Shown one piece after another: positions 14,528 through 22,668 of a stretch of 47,746 bases of DNA; position 1 is the stretch's first letter; the number at the start of each line of letters is the position of its first letter. The notes under the pieces are model-generated. The model did no database searches. It saw only the letters and a program-made list of their open reading frames with translations, and was not told the DNA's origin. Made by a program: the position numbers and the translations under genes. Location of the stretch: NCBI GenBank assembly GCA_023391275.1, contig JAEWBE010000130.1:1-47746 (forward strand), in the 5' to 3' direction. Source of the DNA: Bacillota bacterium. Lineage in GTDB: Bacteria > Bacillota > Clostridia > Oscillospirales > Acutalibacteraceae.

Positions 14528-16255
14528 ATGACAAGACTGTTAAAATACTGCACGCCCTATGTCACCTTTATTCTGCTGGCAATTGCGCTGCTGTTCGGGC
14601 AGGCGGCCTGTGACCTGTCGCTGCCGGACTATATGTCGGACATCATTAACAATGGAATTGTTTCCGCAAATACCAGGGAAATTTTAAGTATTGGCTTAAA
14701 AATGCTGGGCTTTTCCCTTCTCAGCGCTGTGTGCAGTGTTGCAGTTAGCATGATTGCGGCGCGCGTAGCGGCAGGCGTGTGTAAAACGCTCCGCCTTAAC
14801 ATATTTGAAAAAGTCGAGACATTTTCGAATGCCGAATTTGATAAATTCTCAACCTCTTCACTTATTACCCGTACCACCAACGACATTACACAGGTACAAA
14901 CCCTGATCGTAATGGTAATTCGCATGGTATTCTACGCGCCTATTATGGGTACCGGCGGCGTTTTGCGCGCGCTTGCAAAGAGCAAGTCCATGACGTGGAT
15001 TATCGCGCTGGCGGTCGTGTGCCTTTTGTGTCTTGTGGGATTCATATTTGTTGTGGCAATGCCCCGTTTCCGCCTGATTCAGAAGCTGATTGACCGGCTG
15101 AACCTGGTCGTGCGCGAGCATCTGGAGGGTATGCTGGTCATCCGGGCTTTCAGCACCCAAAAATTCGAGGAACAGCGCTTTGACAAAGCAAACCGCGACC
15201 TGACGAACAACAATCTGTTTATCAACCGTGTGATGTCCGCCATGATGCCGACCATGATGCTGATTATGAACCTGATTACCGTGCTGATCGTATGGGTCGG
15301 TTCGCGGCAGGTTTCCGCTTTTCACATGCAGGTCGGCGACATGATGGCCTATATGCAGTATGTGATGCAGATCATCATGGCATTCCTGATGATGGCGATG
15401 ATGTTTATCATGATTCCCCGTGCATCGGTTTCCGCGGAGCGTATTGCCGACGTGCTTGAGACTGAGCCGGCCATTGTAAACCCACAGGATATCACGCCCA
15501 TGGATCATTGCAATGGCGTTGTCCGCTATGAGCATGTATCCTTTCGCTATCCCGGTGCGGAGGAGGATGTGCTGCACGATATAGATTTTACGGCAAATCC
15601 CGGGAAAACCACTGCATTTATCGGCTCAACCGGTTCCGGCAAATCCACCATTGTCAATTTGCTTCCCCGTTTTTACGATGTGACGGAGGGAAGAGTCACC
15701 ATAGACGGTGTGGACATCCGAAAGCTGGATCTTCACGAGCTGCGTCGGCAGCTTGGGTATGTGCCGCAGAAAGGCATTCTGTTTTCGGGAACCATTCAAA
15801 GCAACCTGGCCTATGCCGACCCCGACGCTACCGATGAGGAATTAACGAATGCCGCGCAAATTGCCCAGGCAATGGAGTTTATAGATTCTAAGCCGGCAAG
15901 ATTTGATACCGATATCGCGCAGGGCGGCTCCAACGTGTCCGGCGGGCAGAAACAGCGTTTGTCAATTGCACGTGCGCTGGTCAAAAAACCGCAGATTTAT
16001 ATTTTTGACGACAGCTTTTCTGCGCTTGACTTTAAAACAGACGCCAATCTTCGCGCGGCACTTCGCGAAAAAACCGGCTGGACGACCACTTTAATCGTTG
16101 CCCAGCGCATTTCCAGTATTATGTACGCCGATCAGATCATTGTACTTGAAAACGGAAGGATTGCAGGTAAGGGGACACATCAGGAACTGATGGAAAACTG
16201 CGAGGTTTATCGTGAAATTGCACTGTCACAGCTAAGTAAGGAGGAGCTTGCATGA
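14528..16255 (+). CDS. ABC exporter half-transporter, subunit with degenerate ATP site
   Basis: 575 residues from the ATG at 14528; an in-frame GTG 12 bases earlier lies inside the AGAGGTGAT ribosome site. Six membrane helices occupy residues ~1-310, then a nucleotide-binding domain: Walker A 'GSTGSGKST' (~365), signature 'VSGGQKQRLSIARAL' (~469), Walker B 'IYIFDDSFSALD' (~491). After Walker B the catalytic Glu is Asp ('FDDS') and the H-loop His is Gln ('LIVAQRISS', ~524). These changes are typical of one half of heterodimeric multidrug exporters (TM287/288, BmrCD). Its partner overlaps by 4 bp. Substrate unknown; the TetR control suggests a toxic compound. Confidence 0.94.
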   Translation: MTRLLKYCTPYVTFILLAIALLFGQAACDLSLPDYMSDIINNGIVSANTREILSIGLKMLGFSLLSAVCSVAVSMIAARVAAGVCKTLRLNIFEKVETFSNAEFDKFSTSSLITRTTNDITQVQTLIVMVIRMVFYAPIMGTGGVLRALAKSKSMTWIIALAVVCLLCLVGFIFVVAMPRFRLIQKLIDRLNLVVREHLEGMLVIRAFSTQKFEEQRFDKANRDLTNNNLFINRVMSAMMPTMMLIMNLITVLIVWVGSRQVSAFHMQVGDMMAYMQYVMQIIMAFLMMAMMFIMIPRASVSAERIADVLETEPAIVNPQDITPMDHCNGVVRYEHVSFRYPGAEEDVLHDIDFTANPGKTTAFIGSTGSGKSTIVNLLPRFYDVTEGRVTIDGVDIRKLDLHELRRQLGYVPQKGILFSGTIQSNLAYADPDATDEELTNAAQIAQAMEFIDSKPARFDTDIAQGGSNVSGGQKQRLSIARALVKKPQIYIFDDSFSALDFKTDANLRAALREKTGWTTTLIVAQRISSIMYADQIIVLENGRIAGKGTHQELMENCEVYREIALSQLSKEELA

Positions 16256-18120
16256 GTGAAAAAAATCAGGCTCCGCGCCATGCCGGCGGCTTTGGCGGCA
16301 TGGGTGGCATGGGTATGGGCGGCGGTGCAAAGGCGAAAAATTTTAAGCGGACTATGAGTCAGCTTATTCACTATGTTGATGGATACCGGCTTCAAATACT
16401 GGTTGTTCTTTTTTTAGCAGCCTGCTCGTCCGCATTCTCCATCTTGGGCCCAAAACTGATAGGTAAAGTAACTACAAAGCTTTTTGAAGGGCTGATTGCC
16501 TATGTTGCGGGTACCGGTCTTCTGACGGATTTTAAATATATTCTGAATTATATTTTGCTGCTGGTTGGGTTATACCTGCTGTCCGCCATCTTTTCCTACG
16601 TGCAGGGTTACATAATGTCCGGTGTTTCCATGAAGATCACTTACCAGCTCCGCAAGGATATCACGGAAAAAATCAACCGGATGCCTCTGCGTTATTTTGA
16701 CTCCCGCACTCACGGCGAGGTGCTTTCTCTTGTCACTAACGATGTGGACACTATTTCCCAGACCCTCAACCAGTCATTGACTCAGCTTATCACGTCGGCC
16801 GCCACGATTATCGGTGTGCTGATTATGATGCTTTCCATATCCTGGATTATGACGCTGGTTTCCTTCCTGATTCTTCCGTTGTCCGGCGGCCTGCTTGCGG
16901 GCATTATCAAGCCCACTCAGAAGTATTTCCGGCAGCAGCAGGAGTATCTTGGCCATATCAATGGACATGTAGAGGAGAATTATTCCGGTCACAACGTCGT
17001 ACAGGTCTTTAATGGTGAATCGACCGCCATTAAAAAATTCAAGGAATACAATCAGAAGCTTTACGATTCCGCCTGGATATCCCAGTTCCTGTCCGGCATG
17101 ATGATGCCGATTATGACCTTCGTGGGCAATCTGGGCTACGTTGTGGTTTGTATGCTGGGAGGCTATCTGGCGGTTAAAAAAGCGATTACGGTGGGGGATG
17201 TACAGGCGTTTATCCAGTATGTTCGCCAGTTTACCCAGCCGATTGCGCAGCTTGCCAATATTACGAATACCCTTCAGTCCACCGCCGCGGCCGCGGAACG
17301 CGTTTTTGAGTTTCTGGCCGAGGAAGAGGAAATTCCGGAGACAGACACGCCGGCTTCTCCCGCCGCTGTCACGGGTATGGTGGAGTTCCAAAATGTGCGC
17401 TTCGGCTATAATGAAGACAAAATCATCATCAACGATTTTTCGTGTAAGGTTCATGCCGGCCAGTCCATCGCCATTGTCGGACCAACCGGTGCGGGTAAAT
17501 CGACTATTATTAAGCTGCTGATGCGATTTTACGACATCAACAGCGGCGATATCCTGATTGAAGGGCATTCCATCCGTGATTACACCCGGGAAGGTCTGCG
17601 AAGCGTATTTGGAATGGTGCTTCAGGATACCTGGCTGTATAACGCCAGTATCATGGATAATATCCGTTACGGCTCCTTTGACAAAACTGACGAACAGGTC
17701 ATAGCGGCGGCCAAAGCAGCGCACTGCGACGAGTTTATCCGTGCGCTGCCGGATGGTTACCACATGACGCTGAACGAAGAAGCGTCAAATTTGTCCCAGG
17801 GGCAGAAGCAGCTTTTGACAATCGCGCGTACTGTGCTTTCGAATCCAAAGATTCTTATCCTTGATGAAGCAACCAGTTCGGTCGATACCCGCACAGAGGT
17901 GATGATTCAGAAGGCGATGGATACATTGATGGAGAACCGTACCAGCTTTGTCATCGCCCACCGGCTGTCCACCATCCGCGGCGCGAATCTCATCCTTGTA
18001 ATGAAGGACGGCGATATCGTTGAACAGGGAAATCATGAAGAATTGCTTGCAAAGGGCGGCTTCTACGCCGGGCTTTACCAGTCCCAGTTTGAAAATGGAG
18101 GCGAAGAGGAGTCGGAGTGA
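16252..18120 (+). CDS. ABC exporter half-transporter, subunit with canonical ATP site
   Basis: 622 residues, beginning with a ~45-residue cytoplasmic Gly/Met-rich leader ('GGFGGMGGMGMGGGAKAKNF') as seen in many clostridial exporters, then six membrane helices and a nucleotide-binding domain. Walker A is 'GPTGAGKST' (~409), Walker B 'ILILDEATSSVD' (~536, with catalytic Glu), H-loop 'FVIAHRLST' (His ~568), but the signature reads 'LSQGQ' (~513) rather than LSGGQ. With the first subunit this gives one consensus site (this Walker A/B/H with the partner's VSGGQ) and one degenerate site. Start overlaps the partner's stop (ATGA). Confidence 0.94.
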   Translation: MSEKNQAPRHAGGFGGMGGMGMGGGAKAKNFKRTMSQLIHYVDGYRLQILVVLFLAACSSAFSILGPKLIGKVTTKLFEGLIAYVAGTGLLTDFKYILNYILLLVGLYLLSAIFSYVQGYIMSGVSMKITYQLRKDITEKINRMPLRYFDSRTHGEVLSLVTNDVDTISQTLNQSLTQLITSAATIIGVLIMMLSISWIMTLVSFLILPLSGGLLAGIIKPTQKYFRQQQEYLGHINGHVEENYSGHNVVQVFNGESTAIKKFKEYNQKLYDSAWISQFLSGMMMPIMTFVGNLGYVVVCMLGGYLAVKKAITVGDVQAFIQYVRQFTQPIAQLANITNTLQSTAAAAERVFEFLAEEEEIPETDTPASPAAVTGMVEFQNVRFGYNEDKIIINDFSCKVHAGQSIAIVGPTGAGKSTIIKLLMRFYDINSGDILIEGHSIRDYTREGLRSVFGMVLQDTWLYNASIMDNIRYGSFDKTDEQVIAAAKAAHCDEFIRALPDGYHMTLNEEASNLSQGQKQLLTIARTVLSNPKILILDEATSSVDTRTEVMIQKAMDTLMENRTSFVIAHRLSTIRGANLILVMKDGDIVEQGNHEELLAKGGFYAGLYQSQFENGGEEESE

Positions 18121-18173
18121 AATTTTCTCTCGCAAGTAAACCATACAACTGAAGGAAAAGAGGTTCATTTTAC

Positions 18174-18806
18174 ATGAAAAAAGCCAAAAAAATTCTTATT
18201 ATTCTGCTTTTCATCGTAGTAATTGGAGCTTGCGCCGGAGGATTCTACTATTTCTCCGTCAGCGCCAACACGCTCAAAACAGACAATGCCAAGGTGACAG
18301 CAAAGATGTATACTGTGGGGGGCACTTCCTCGTCAAGGCTTCTGGAGTGGAACGTTGCCAAAGGCGACCTGGTGGTAAAGGACCAGGTGCTGGGCCGTCA
18401 GGAAACACTGCCCAACATTTCGTCTCCGATTGACGGCACGGTGGTCAAGTGTGACGCCATCGCGGGTGAACCTGCCACCCCCGCAACTCAGCTTGCTGTG
18501 ATTGCAGATACCGACGACATGTATATTGGCGTCAATATCGAAGAAACCCAGATCGCCAAGGTGGCTGTGGGGCAGAAGGTGGACGTGACAATCGATGCAT
18601 ACGGCGGGAAGGTGTTTTCCGGAAAAGTGACAGAAATTGATTCCGCCACTCAAACCTATTTTACAAACGGCATAACCAGTTTCTCCACCAGTGGGGATTA
18701 TACCAAGGTCACTCAGCTGATCCCAGTCAAGGTTGTCATTGATAATCCAGACGAGCTGCCCATGCTTTACGGCATGAACTGCGAAGTCACAATCCATCTG
18801 CATTGA
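18174..18806 (+). CDS. Short HlyD-type efflux adaptor, membrane anchored
   Basis: 210 residues: one N-terminal membrane helix (~residues 6-27), then lipoyl-like halves 'TAKMYTVGGTSSSRLLEWNV' and 'SSPIDGTVVKCDAIAGE', then a beta-barrel domain ('IGVNIEETQIAKVAVGQKVD'). The long coiled-coil hairpin of classical HlyD/EmrA is missing, so only the membrane-proximal part of an adaptor is present. It follows the ABC pair by 53 bp and precedes a second adaptor by 20 bp. In a cell with no outer membrane the two adaptors may form an extracytoplasmic collar or substrate-handling unit for the exporter; this is inference. Confidence 0.85.
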   Translation: MKKAKKILIILLFIVVIGACAGGFYYFSVSANTLKTDNAKVTAKMYTVGGTSSSRLLEWNVAKGDLVVKDQVLGRQETLPNISSPIDGTVVKCDAIAGEPATPATQLAVIADTDDMYIGVNIEETQIAKVAVGQKVDVTIDAYGGKVFSGKVTEIDSATQTYFTNGITSFSTSGDYTKVTQLIPVKVVIDNPDELPMLYGMNCEVTIHLH

Positions 18807-18826
18807 TGCTAGGAGGGACTTGAACG

Positions 18827-20197
18827 ATGAAAAAAGTGATTTCCATCTCCCTGTGCGCGGTGATACTCATGTTTTCGTTAGCCGCCTGCGGCGGGGCAGA
18901 CGACAGGCTGAGCGTGACCACCGCAAAGGTTAAAAGCACCGATACTCTGTCCGCCGCCGATTACAGCGGCGTAATCCACTCCATTCAGTCCATGGCGATA
19001 ATCCCCAGTGTTTCCGCCAAGGTTGTCTCAGTCAGTGTTGAACTGGGGCAGCGGGTCAACGCGGGTGATACGCTGATGCAGCTTGACACCTCCGACGCGG
19101 AGCTCGCTCTGAAACAAGCTCAGGCAGGTCTTGATACCGCCAACGCCAATTATCAGAAGATTTCTTCTGCCGGCAGCAAGCAGGCGGTAGCACAGGCACA
19201 TCAGACTCTTGCCGCCGCGCAGAACGAAATGCGGGATGCGGGGACCAATTACAATCAGGTTAAAGAACAGTTTACAAAGAATATTACCGTTACGCCCGCA
19301 CAGTCTGCCTATGACAATGCAAAGCGCGAGTGTGACCGCATTGCGTTTCTGGTTTCCCTTGGGGAGGAGAGCGAAAACAATCTGAAGACCGCGCAAAACG
19401 CTCTTGCCAGCGCTTCCGCTCAGCTGGAGAGCGCAAAGGCCGCTGCCCAAGCTGCTATGAACGCGGCTGACAGTCGGCAGAAAAATGCGCAGAACGCTTT
19501 AAATACCGCGCAGGAAAATTACGATCTGACGGTTAACGCTATCAATCCGGAAAGTGTTGCAGCGGCAAAGGCCAGCGTGGATTCCGCGGCGGTGGCGGTC
19601 GAAGTTGCCGGAAAGCGGATTTCCGACTCCACGGTCAGGTCGCCGATTGCCGGCGTAGTGGGCGCTGTGAATGTAAAGGCGGGTGATCTTGCCGTTCAGC
19701 AAACCCCCTCCTTTCAGATTGTCGGAGACTCCGCGATGGAAGTAACCGTCAACGTAACCGAAACTATGATCAGAAAGCTGGCTGTCGGCACGAAAGCTTC
19801 CATTATCCTCGCAGCGACCGGCGAAAAGTTCACCGGCAGTGTTACCGCATTGTCACCCATGGCGACTGCCCAGAATGGTATGTTTGCCGTCAAGGTCAGC
19901 ATTGAAAACGCTGCTAATCTGAAGGACGGAATGCAGGCGAGTGTACAATTTTCAGACGACAGCAATACAGGCACTGTGCTGGTGCCCGTAAAGTCGGTGC
20001 TGACACGGGAAGGAAAATCGGTCGTCTTTGCCGCAAGAGGCGGTAAAGCCGTGCAGGTTGATGTAACGGCTGGCGAAACGCAGGGCGCTTATGTATCTGT
20101 TAAGGGGCTTAACGCCGAGGATGAAGTTATTGTGCAGGGGGTCAATAAGGCTAAGAACGGTGTGGATTTACATATCGTATCCAATACGAACGGCTGA
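18827..20197 (+). CDS. Lipoprotein membrane-fusion (RND/MacA-type) adaptor
   Basis: 456 residues. A signal peptide ends in the lipobox 'LAAC' with Cys21 as the lipidation site. Then follow a barrel-sandwich strand ('IIPSVSAKVVSVSVELGQRV'), a long Ala/Gln/Asn-rich coiled-coil hairpin (~residues 90-245, e.g. 'ALKQAQAGLDTANANYQ'), the returning lipoyl half ('VRSPIAGVVGAVNVKAGDL'), a beta-barrel and a membrane-proximal domain ('VLVPVKSVLTREGKSVVFAA'). No MacB-type or RND pump is adjacent; the ABC heterodimer is the likely partner. AGGAGG precedes the ATG by 11 bases. A terminator follows. Confidence 0.9.
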   Translation: MKKVISISLCAVILMFSLAACGGADDRLSVTTAKVKSTDTLSAADYSGVIHSIQSMAIIPSVSAKVVSVSVELGQRVNAGDTLMQLDTSDAELALKQAQAGLDTANANYQKISSAGSKQAVAQAHQTLAAAQNEMRDAGTNYNQVKEQFTKNITVTPAQSAYDNAKRECDRIAFLVSLGEESENNLKTAQNALASASAQLESAKAAAQAAMNAADSRQKNAQNALNTAQENYDLTVNAINPESVAAAKASVDSAAVAVEVAGKRISDSTVRSPIAGVVGAVNVKAGDLAVQQTPSFQIVGDSAMEVTVNVTETMIRKLAVGTKASIILAATGEKFTGSVTALSPMATAQNGMFAVKVSIENAANLKDGMQASVQFSDDSNTGTVLVPVKSVLTREGKSVVFAARGGKAVQVDVTAGETQGAYVSVKGLNAEDEVIVQGVNKAKNGVDLHIVSNTNG

Positions 20198-20246
20198 TTG
20201 CAGTACACAGGAATTCGATCAACTTCAGTGTAGGCTATAAAATGAT

Positions 20247-20297
20247 AAGCACAAGCAGTCGACCCGTTTCCCCGGGTGATTTTGCTTGTGCTTTTAT
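20247..20297 (+). terminator. Terminator of the ABC exporter operon
   Basis: AAGCACAAGCA (20247-20257) pairs with TGCTTGTGCTT (20283-20293), with an inner ACCCG/CGGGT pairing and a TTATT tail. Confidence 0.8.
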
Positions 20298-20417
20298 TAT
20301 ACTGCAGAGGCTGTAAGTCCCTGCATGGCGCATATTGTAATTTGCCGGGAACAACACAGCATTTCGGCAAAACGCCAGACGCAGAGTTTGCATGTACAGA
20401 AGAATTTTAAAATATAG

Positions 20418-20447
20418 TTGCAATATACAACTGTTGTATGTTATAAT
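20418..20447 (+). promoter_or_regulatory. Promoter and operator of the arsenic operon
   Basis: TTGCAA (20418-20423), 18-base spacer, TATAAT (20442-20447). The spacer contains the perfect inverted repeat ATACAAC-T-GTTGTAT (20425-20439), well placed for a MarR-type repressor to block transcription. The regulator gene starts 17 bases after the -10, so autoregulation is expected. The preceding gap from 20298 holds nothing else that I recognise. Confidence 0.75.
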
Positions 20448-20464
20448 ATATTTGAGGTGATACG

Positions 20465-20905
20465 ATGGTCAATCAGGGAAGTAATAATCTTCGGGAATTA
20501 ATCCGTGTACTTGTAAGAAACTTAGGAATCTTGGAAAAAGGAGATGCTTCATGCTGCGGCGTGACAATCGCCCAGTGTCATGCGATTGTTGAAATCGGAA
20601 GAGCGAAAAAAATAGCGTTAATTGATCTGGCCGATTTATTGGGTCTGGATAAAAGCACAATGAGCAGAACGGTTAATAATCTTGTAGAATCCGGATTGGT
20701 TATCCGGGATTTAGATGCTGAAAACAGGCGATACGTGACGATTCAGTTGACCAGCGGCGGTTTGGATGTATTCAAAAGTATCGAGGAAAGCATGGGGCAG
20801 TATTATAGAAGCATATTCAGTTCCATTCCGGAGGATAAAAGGGTTCAGGTACTTGAAAGCTTACAACTGCTTACAGATGCCGTCAAAGATAATAAATGCT
20901 GCTAG
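20465..20905 (+). CDS. MarR-family regulator with cysteine pairs, arsenic operon
   Basis: 146 residues. The winged helix reads 'IALIDLADLLGLDKSTMSRT' (recognition helix) and 'VIRDLDAENRRYVTIQLT' (wing). Unusual for MarR are the cysteines: Cys30-Cys31 ('ASCCG'), Cys38 near the start, and Cys145-Cys146 at the very end. They could bind a thiophilic metalloid such as As(III) and release DNA, which fits the following arsM. The ribosome site GAGGTGA lies 6 bases before the ATG. The inverted repeat in its own promoter suggests autoregulation. Sensing of arsenic is inference from Cys content and neighbours. Confidence 0.92.
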   Translation: MVNQGSNNLRELIRVLVRNLGILEKGDASCCGVTIAQCHAIVEIGRAKKIALIDLADLLGLDKSTMSRTVNNLVESGLVIRDLDAENRRYVTIQLTSGGLDVFKSIEESMGQYYRSIFSSIPEDKRVQVLESLQLLTDAVKDNKCC

Positions 20906-20955
20906 AAAAAATAATTTGATATTTTATTTTAAAATCAAACAGGAGGCGATTCAGC

Positions 20956-21771
20956 ATGGCAAAAAGTATAGAGGAAGAGATCAAAACCTATTATGGCGGC
21001 ATCGCCAAAAAGGTGACTGAGAATTCCAGAAGTTCCTGCGGATGCGGAGCATCCTGCTGTGGCAATACCGATCATAGTGCTGTCCTTTATTCAAAGGATT
21101 TTACCGAAGGCCTTCCGGAGGAAGCAATCAACGCTTCATTGGGATGTGCCAATCCAATTGTTCTTGCGAATCTGCAAAAAGGTGAAACTGTCCTGGACTT
21201 AGGCAGCGGCGGCGGGATAGATGTACTGATATCCTCAAAATATGTGGGTGAAACAGGAAAAGTCTATGGACTGGATATGACGGATGAAATGCTGGAACTG
21301 GCGAACAGGAATAAAGAAAAAAGCGGCGTGAAAAATGTTGAATTCATCAAAGGCTATATCGAGGATATCCCGCTTGGAAATGAAACAGTTGATGTCGTTA
21401 CATCCAATTGTGTTATTAATCTCAGCGAAAGCAAGGAAGATGTTTTAAAAGAAGCTTACAGGGTACTGAAAAAAGGCGGCAGGCTTGCAATAGCGGATAT
21501 TGTCGAACTGAAAACAGTTCCGAAGGATGTCAGAGAGAATATCCAAATGTGGGTGGGCTGTATTTCAGGCGCGTTAAGCATGGATGAATACGAAAGCATT
21601 CTTAAAAGCGTGGGTTTCACCGATATAGAAATTACTCCTGTTAATGTCTATACAAAAGAGGCTATCAAGAGCATAGCCGAAGGGAAAGATCTTGGCGAAA
21701 CCTACCGTCAGCTGGATGAAACTGCGCTTGACGGTGCTTTTGCAGGTGCGCATGTTAAAGCTCAGAAATAA
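20956..21771 (+). CDS. arsM: Arsenite S-adenosylmethionine methyltransferase
   Basis: 271 residues, the usual ArsM size. It transfers methyl groups from SAM to As(III), yielding methyl- and dimethylarsenicals. The SAM loop is 'VLDLGSGGGIDVLISSK' (~79-95). Conserved arsenic-binding cysteines are visible at Cys64 ('SLGCANP'), Cys152 ('TSNCVINLS') and Cys202 ('MWVGCISGAL'), plus an N-terminal Cys cluster 'CGCGASCC' (28-35). AGGAGG lies 8 bases before the ATG. It is 50 bp after the MarR gene and 14 bp before the ArsN1-like acetyltransferase, forming one operon. No arsB/acr3 or arsC is present in this unit. Confidence 0.95.
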   Translation: MAKSIEEEIKTYYGGIAKKVTENSRSSCGCGASCCGNTDHSAVLYSKDFTEGLPEEAINASLGCANPIVLANLQKGETVLDLGSGGGIDVLISSKYVGETGKVYGLDMTDEMLELANRNKEKSGVKNVEFIKGYIEDIPLGNETVDVVTSNCVINLSESKEDVLKEAYRVLKKGGRLAIADIVELKTVPKDVRENIQMWVGCISGALSMDEYESILKSVGFTDIEITPVNVYTKEAIKSIAEGKDLGETYRQLDETALDGAFAGAHVKAQK

Positions 21772-21785
21772 CAGGAGGAATGAAA

Positions 21786-22280
21786 ATGGATTTCACAATT
21801 GAAGAAATGAAAGCATCTGATTGGGCACAGGTGTCAGCCATTTACTTATCAGGCATCCAAACGGGAAAAGCGACCTTTCAGGCGGAAATTCCTGCCTGGG
21901 AAGACTGGAATAGCAGTCACAGTGAATCATGCAGATTGGTAGCAAGGTCAGGCAATACAGTATTAGGCTGGGCGGCTTTGAGTCCAATTTCCAGCAGATG
22001 TGTTTATGCCGGGGTAGCAGAAGTGAGTATTTATATCGGTGAAGGTCACAGAGGACAAAAACTGGGTACAGCGCTGCTGGAAACCTTGATCAAGCTTTCA
22101 GAAGAAAACGGCTTCTGGACTTTGCAGTCGGGGATTATTAAAGAGAACACCGCCAGTATAAATCTGCATAGGAAGTGTGGGTTTAGGGAACTTGGCGTAC
22201 GAGAAAGACTGGGTAAAATGAGTAATGGAATGTGGCATGATGTTGTGCTGATGGAACGAAGAAGTAAATCAGTGGGGTAA
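21786..22280 (+). CDS. arsN1: GNAT acetyltransferase, ArsN1 / phosphinothricin-acetyltransferase-like
   Basis: 164 residues from the ATG at 21786; an ATG six bases earlier is only one base from AGGAGG and less suitable. It belongs to the Pat/Bar-like branch of the GNAT fold: 'AGVAEVSIYIGEGHRGQKLG' contains the acetyl-CoA loop R-G-Q-K-L-G, and 'SGIIKENTASINLHRKCGF' the second conserved block. Relatives acetylate the amino group of phosphinothricin; ArsN1 members do so with arsinothricin, an organoarsenical antibiotic. Direct coupling to arsM makes the ArsN1 assignment likely. Activity on arsinothricin is inference; other amino-acid analogues are possible. Confidence 0.82.
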   Translation: MDFTIEEMKASDWAQVSAIYLSGIQTGKATFQAEIPAWEDWNSSHSESCRLVARSGNTVLGWAALSPISSRCVYAGVAEVSIYIGEGHRGQKLGTALLETLIKLSEENGFWTLQSGIIKENTASINLHRKCGFRELGVRERLGKMSNGMWHDVVLMERRSKSVG

Positions 22281-22294
22281 AGGGGGCGATGAAA

Positions 22295-22420
22295 ATGATT
22301 CTAGTCATTTTAAGTGTTTTATTTATCATAGCAATCATTCCAAGTGATAATAATTCGTCATATGATGAATACTGTCGATTAGAGTGTTGGAGCAGAAAAA
22401 CACATTGCTGCGCTGAATGA
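22295..22420 (+). CDS. Small Cys-rich membrane peptide of the arsenic operon
   Basis: A 41-residue reading frame missed by usual length cut-offs. AGGGGG (22281-22286) lies 8 bases before the ATG at 22295 and overlaps the region just after the arsN1 stop, suggesting coupled translation; an ATG six bases earlier is too close to that site. The first 16 residues ('MILVILSVLFIIAIIP') form one membrane helix. The tail carries four cysteines, 'YCRLECWSRKTHCCAE', after an acidic/polar spacer. A membrane-tethered thiol peptide that binds As(III) or helps efflux is conceivable, but I know no family for it. Confidence 0.55.
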   Translation: MILVILSVLFIIAIIPSDNNSSYDEYCRLECWSRKTHCCAE

Positions 22421-22550
22421 ATCATGATTGATGGGTGGAACAATTATTGATTCAGAACGGTTCTGAAAAGGTTGTCTGCGTTTTTTCTTCTTCTTTCATT
22501 AATCGTTTTATCCAGTGCTTATATGAGAGCGTATTCTCAGGCATAAATTT

Positions 22551-22593
22551 GCCCCCAATCGTAGGATAATAAAACTACGATTGGGGGCTTTTG
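22551..22593 (+). terminator. Terminator of the arsenic operon
   Basis: GCCCCCAATCGTAG (22551-22564) pairs perfectly with CTACGATTGGGGGC (22575-22588), followed by TTTTGGG. The 130 bases between the micropeptide stop and this hairpin show no further gene. Confidence 0.88.
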
Positions 22594-22668
22594 GGCAATA
22601 TTCGGTTTTTGGTTCAGCTTACTTTTGCCGGACGGTTTTTATATAGTGGCAGATTAAATTACCGAGCG

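Noticed and set aside
16774..17763. Minus-strand frame of 329 codons opposite the second ABC gene
   Set aside because: His/Asn/Arg-rich shadow of the exporter gene, with no start signal.
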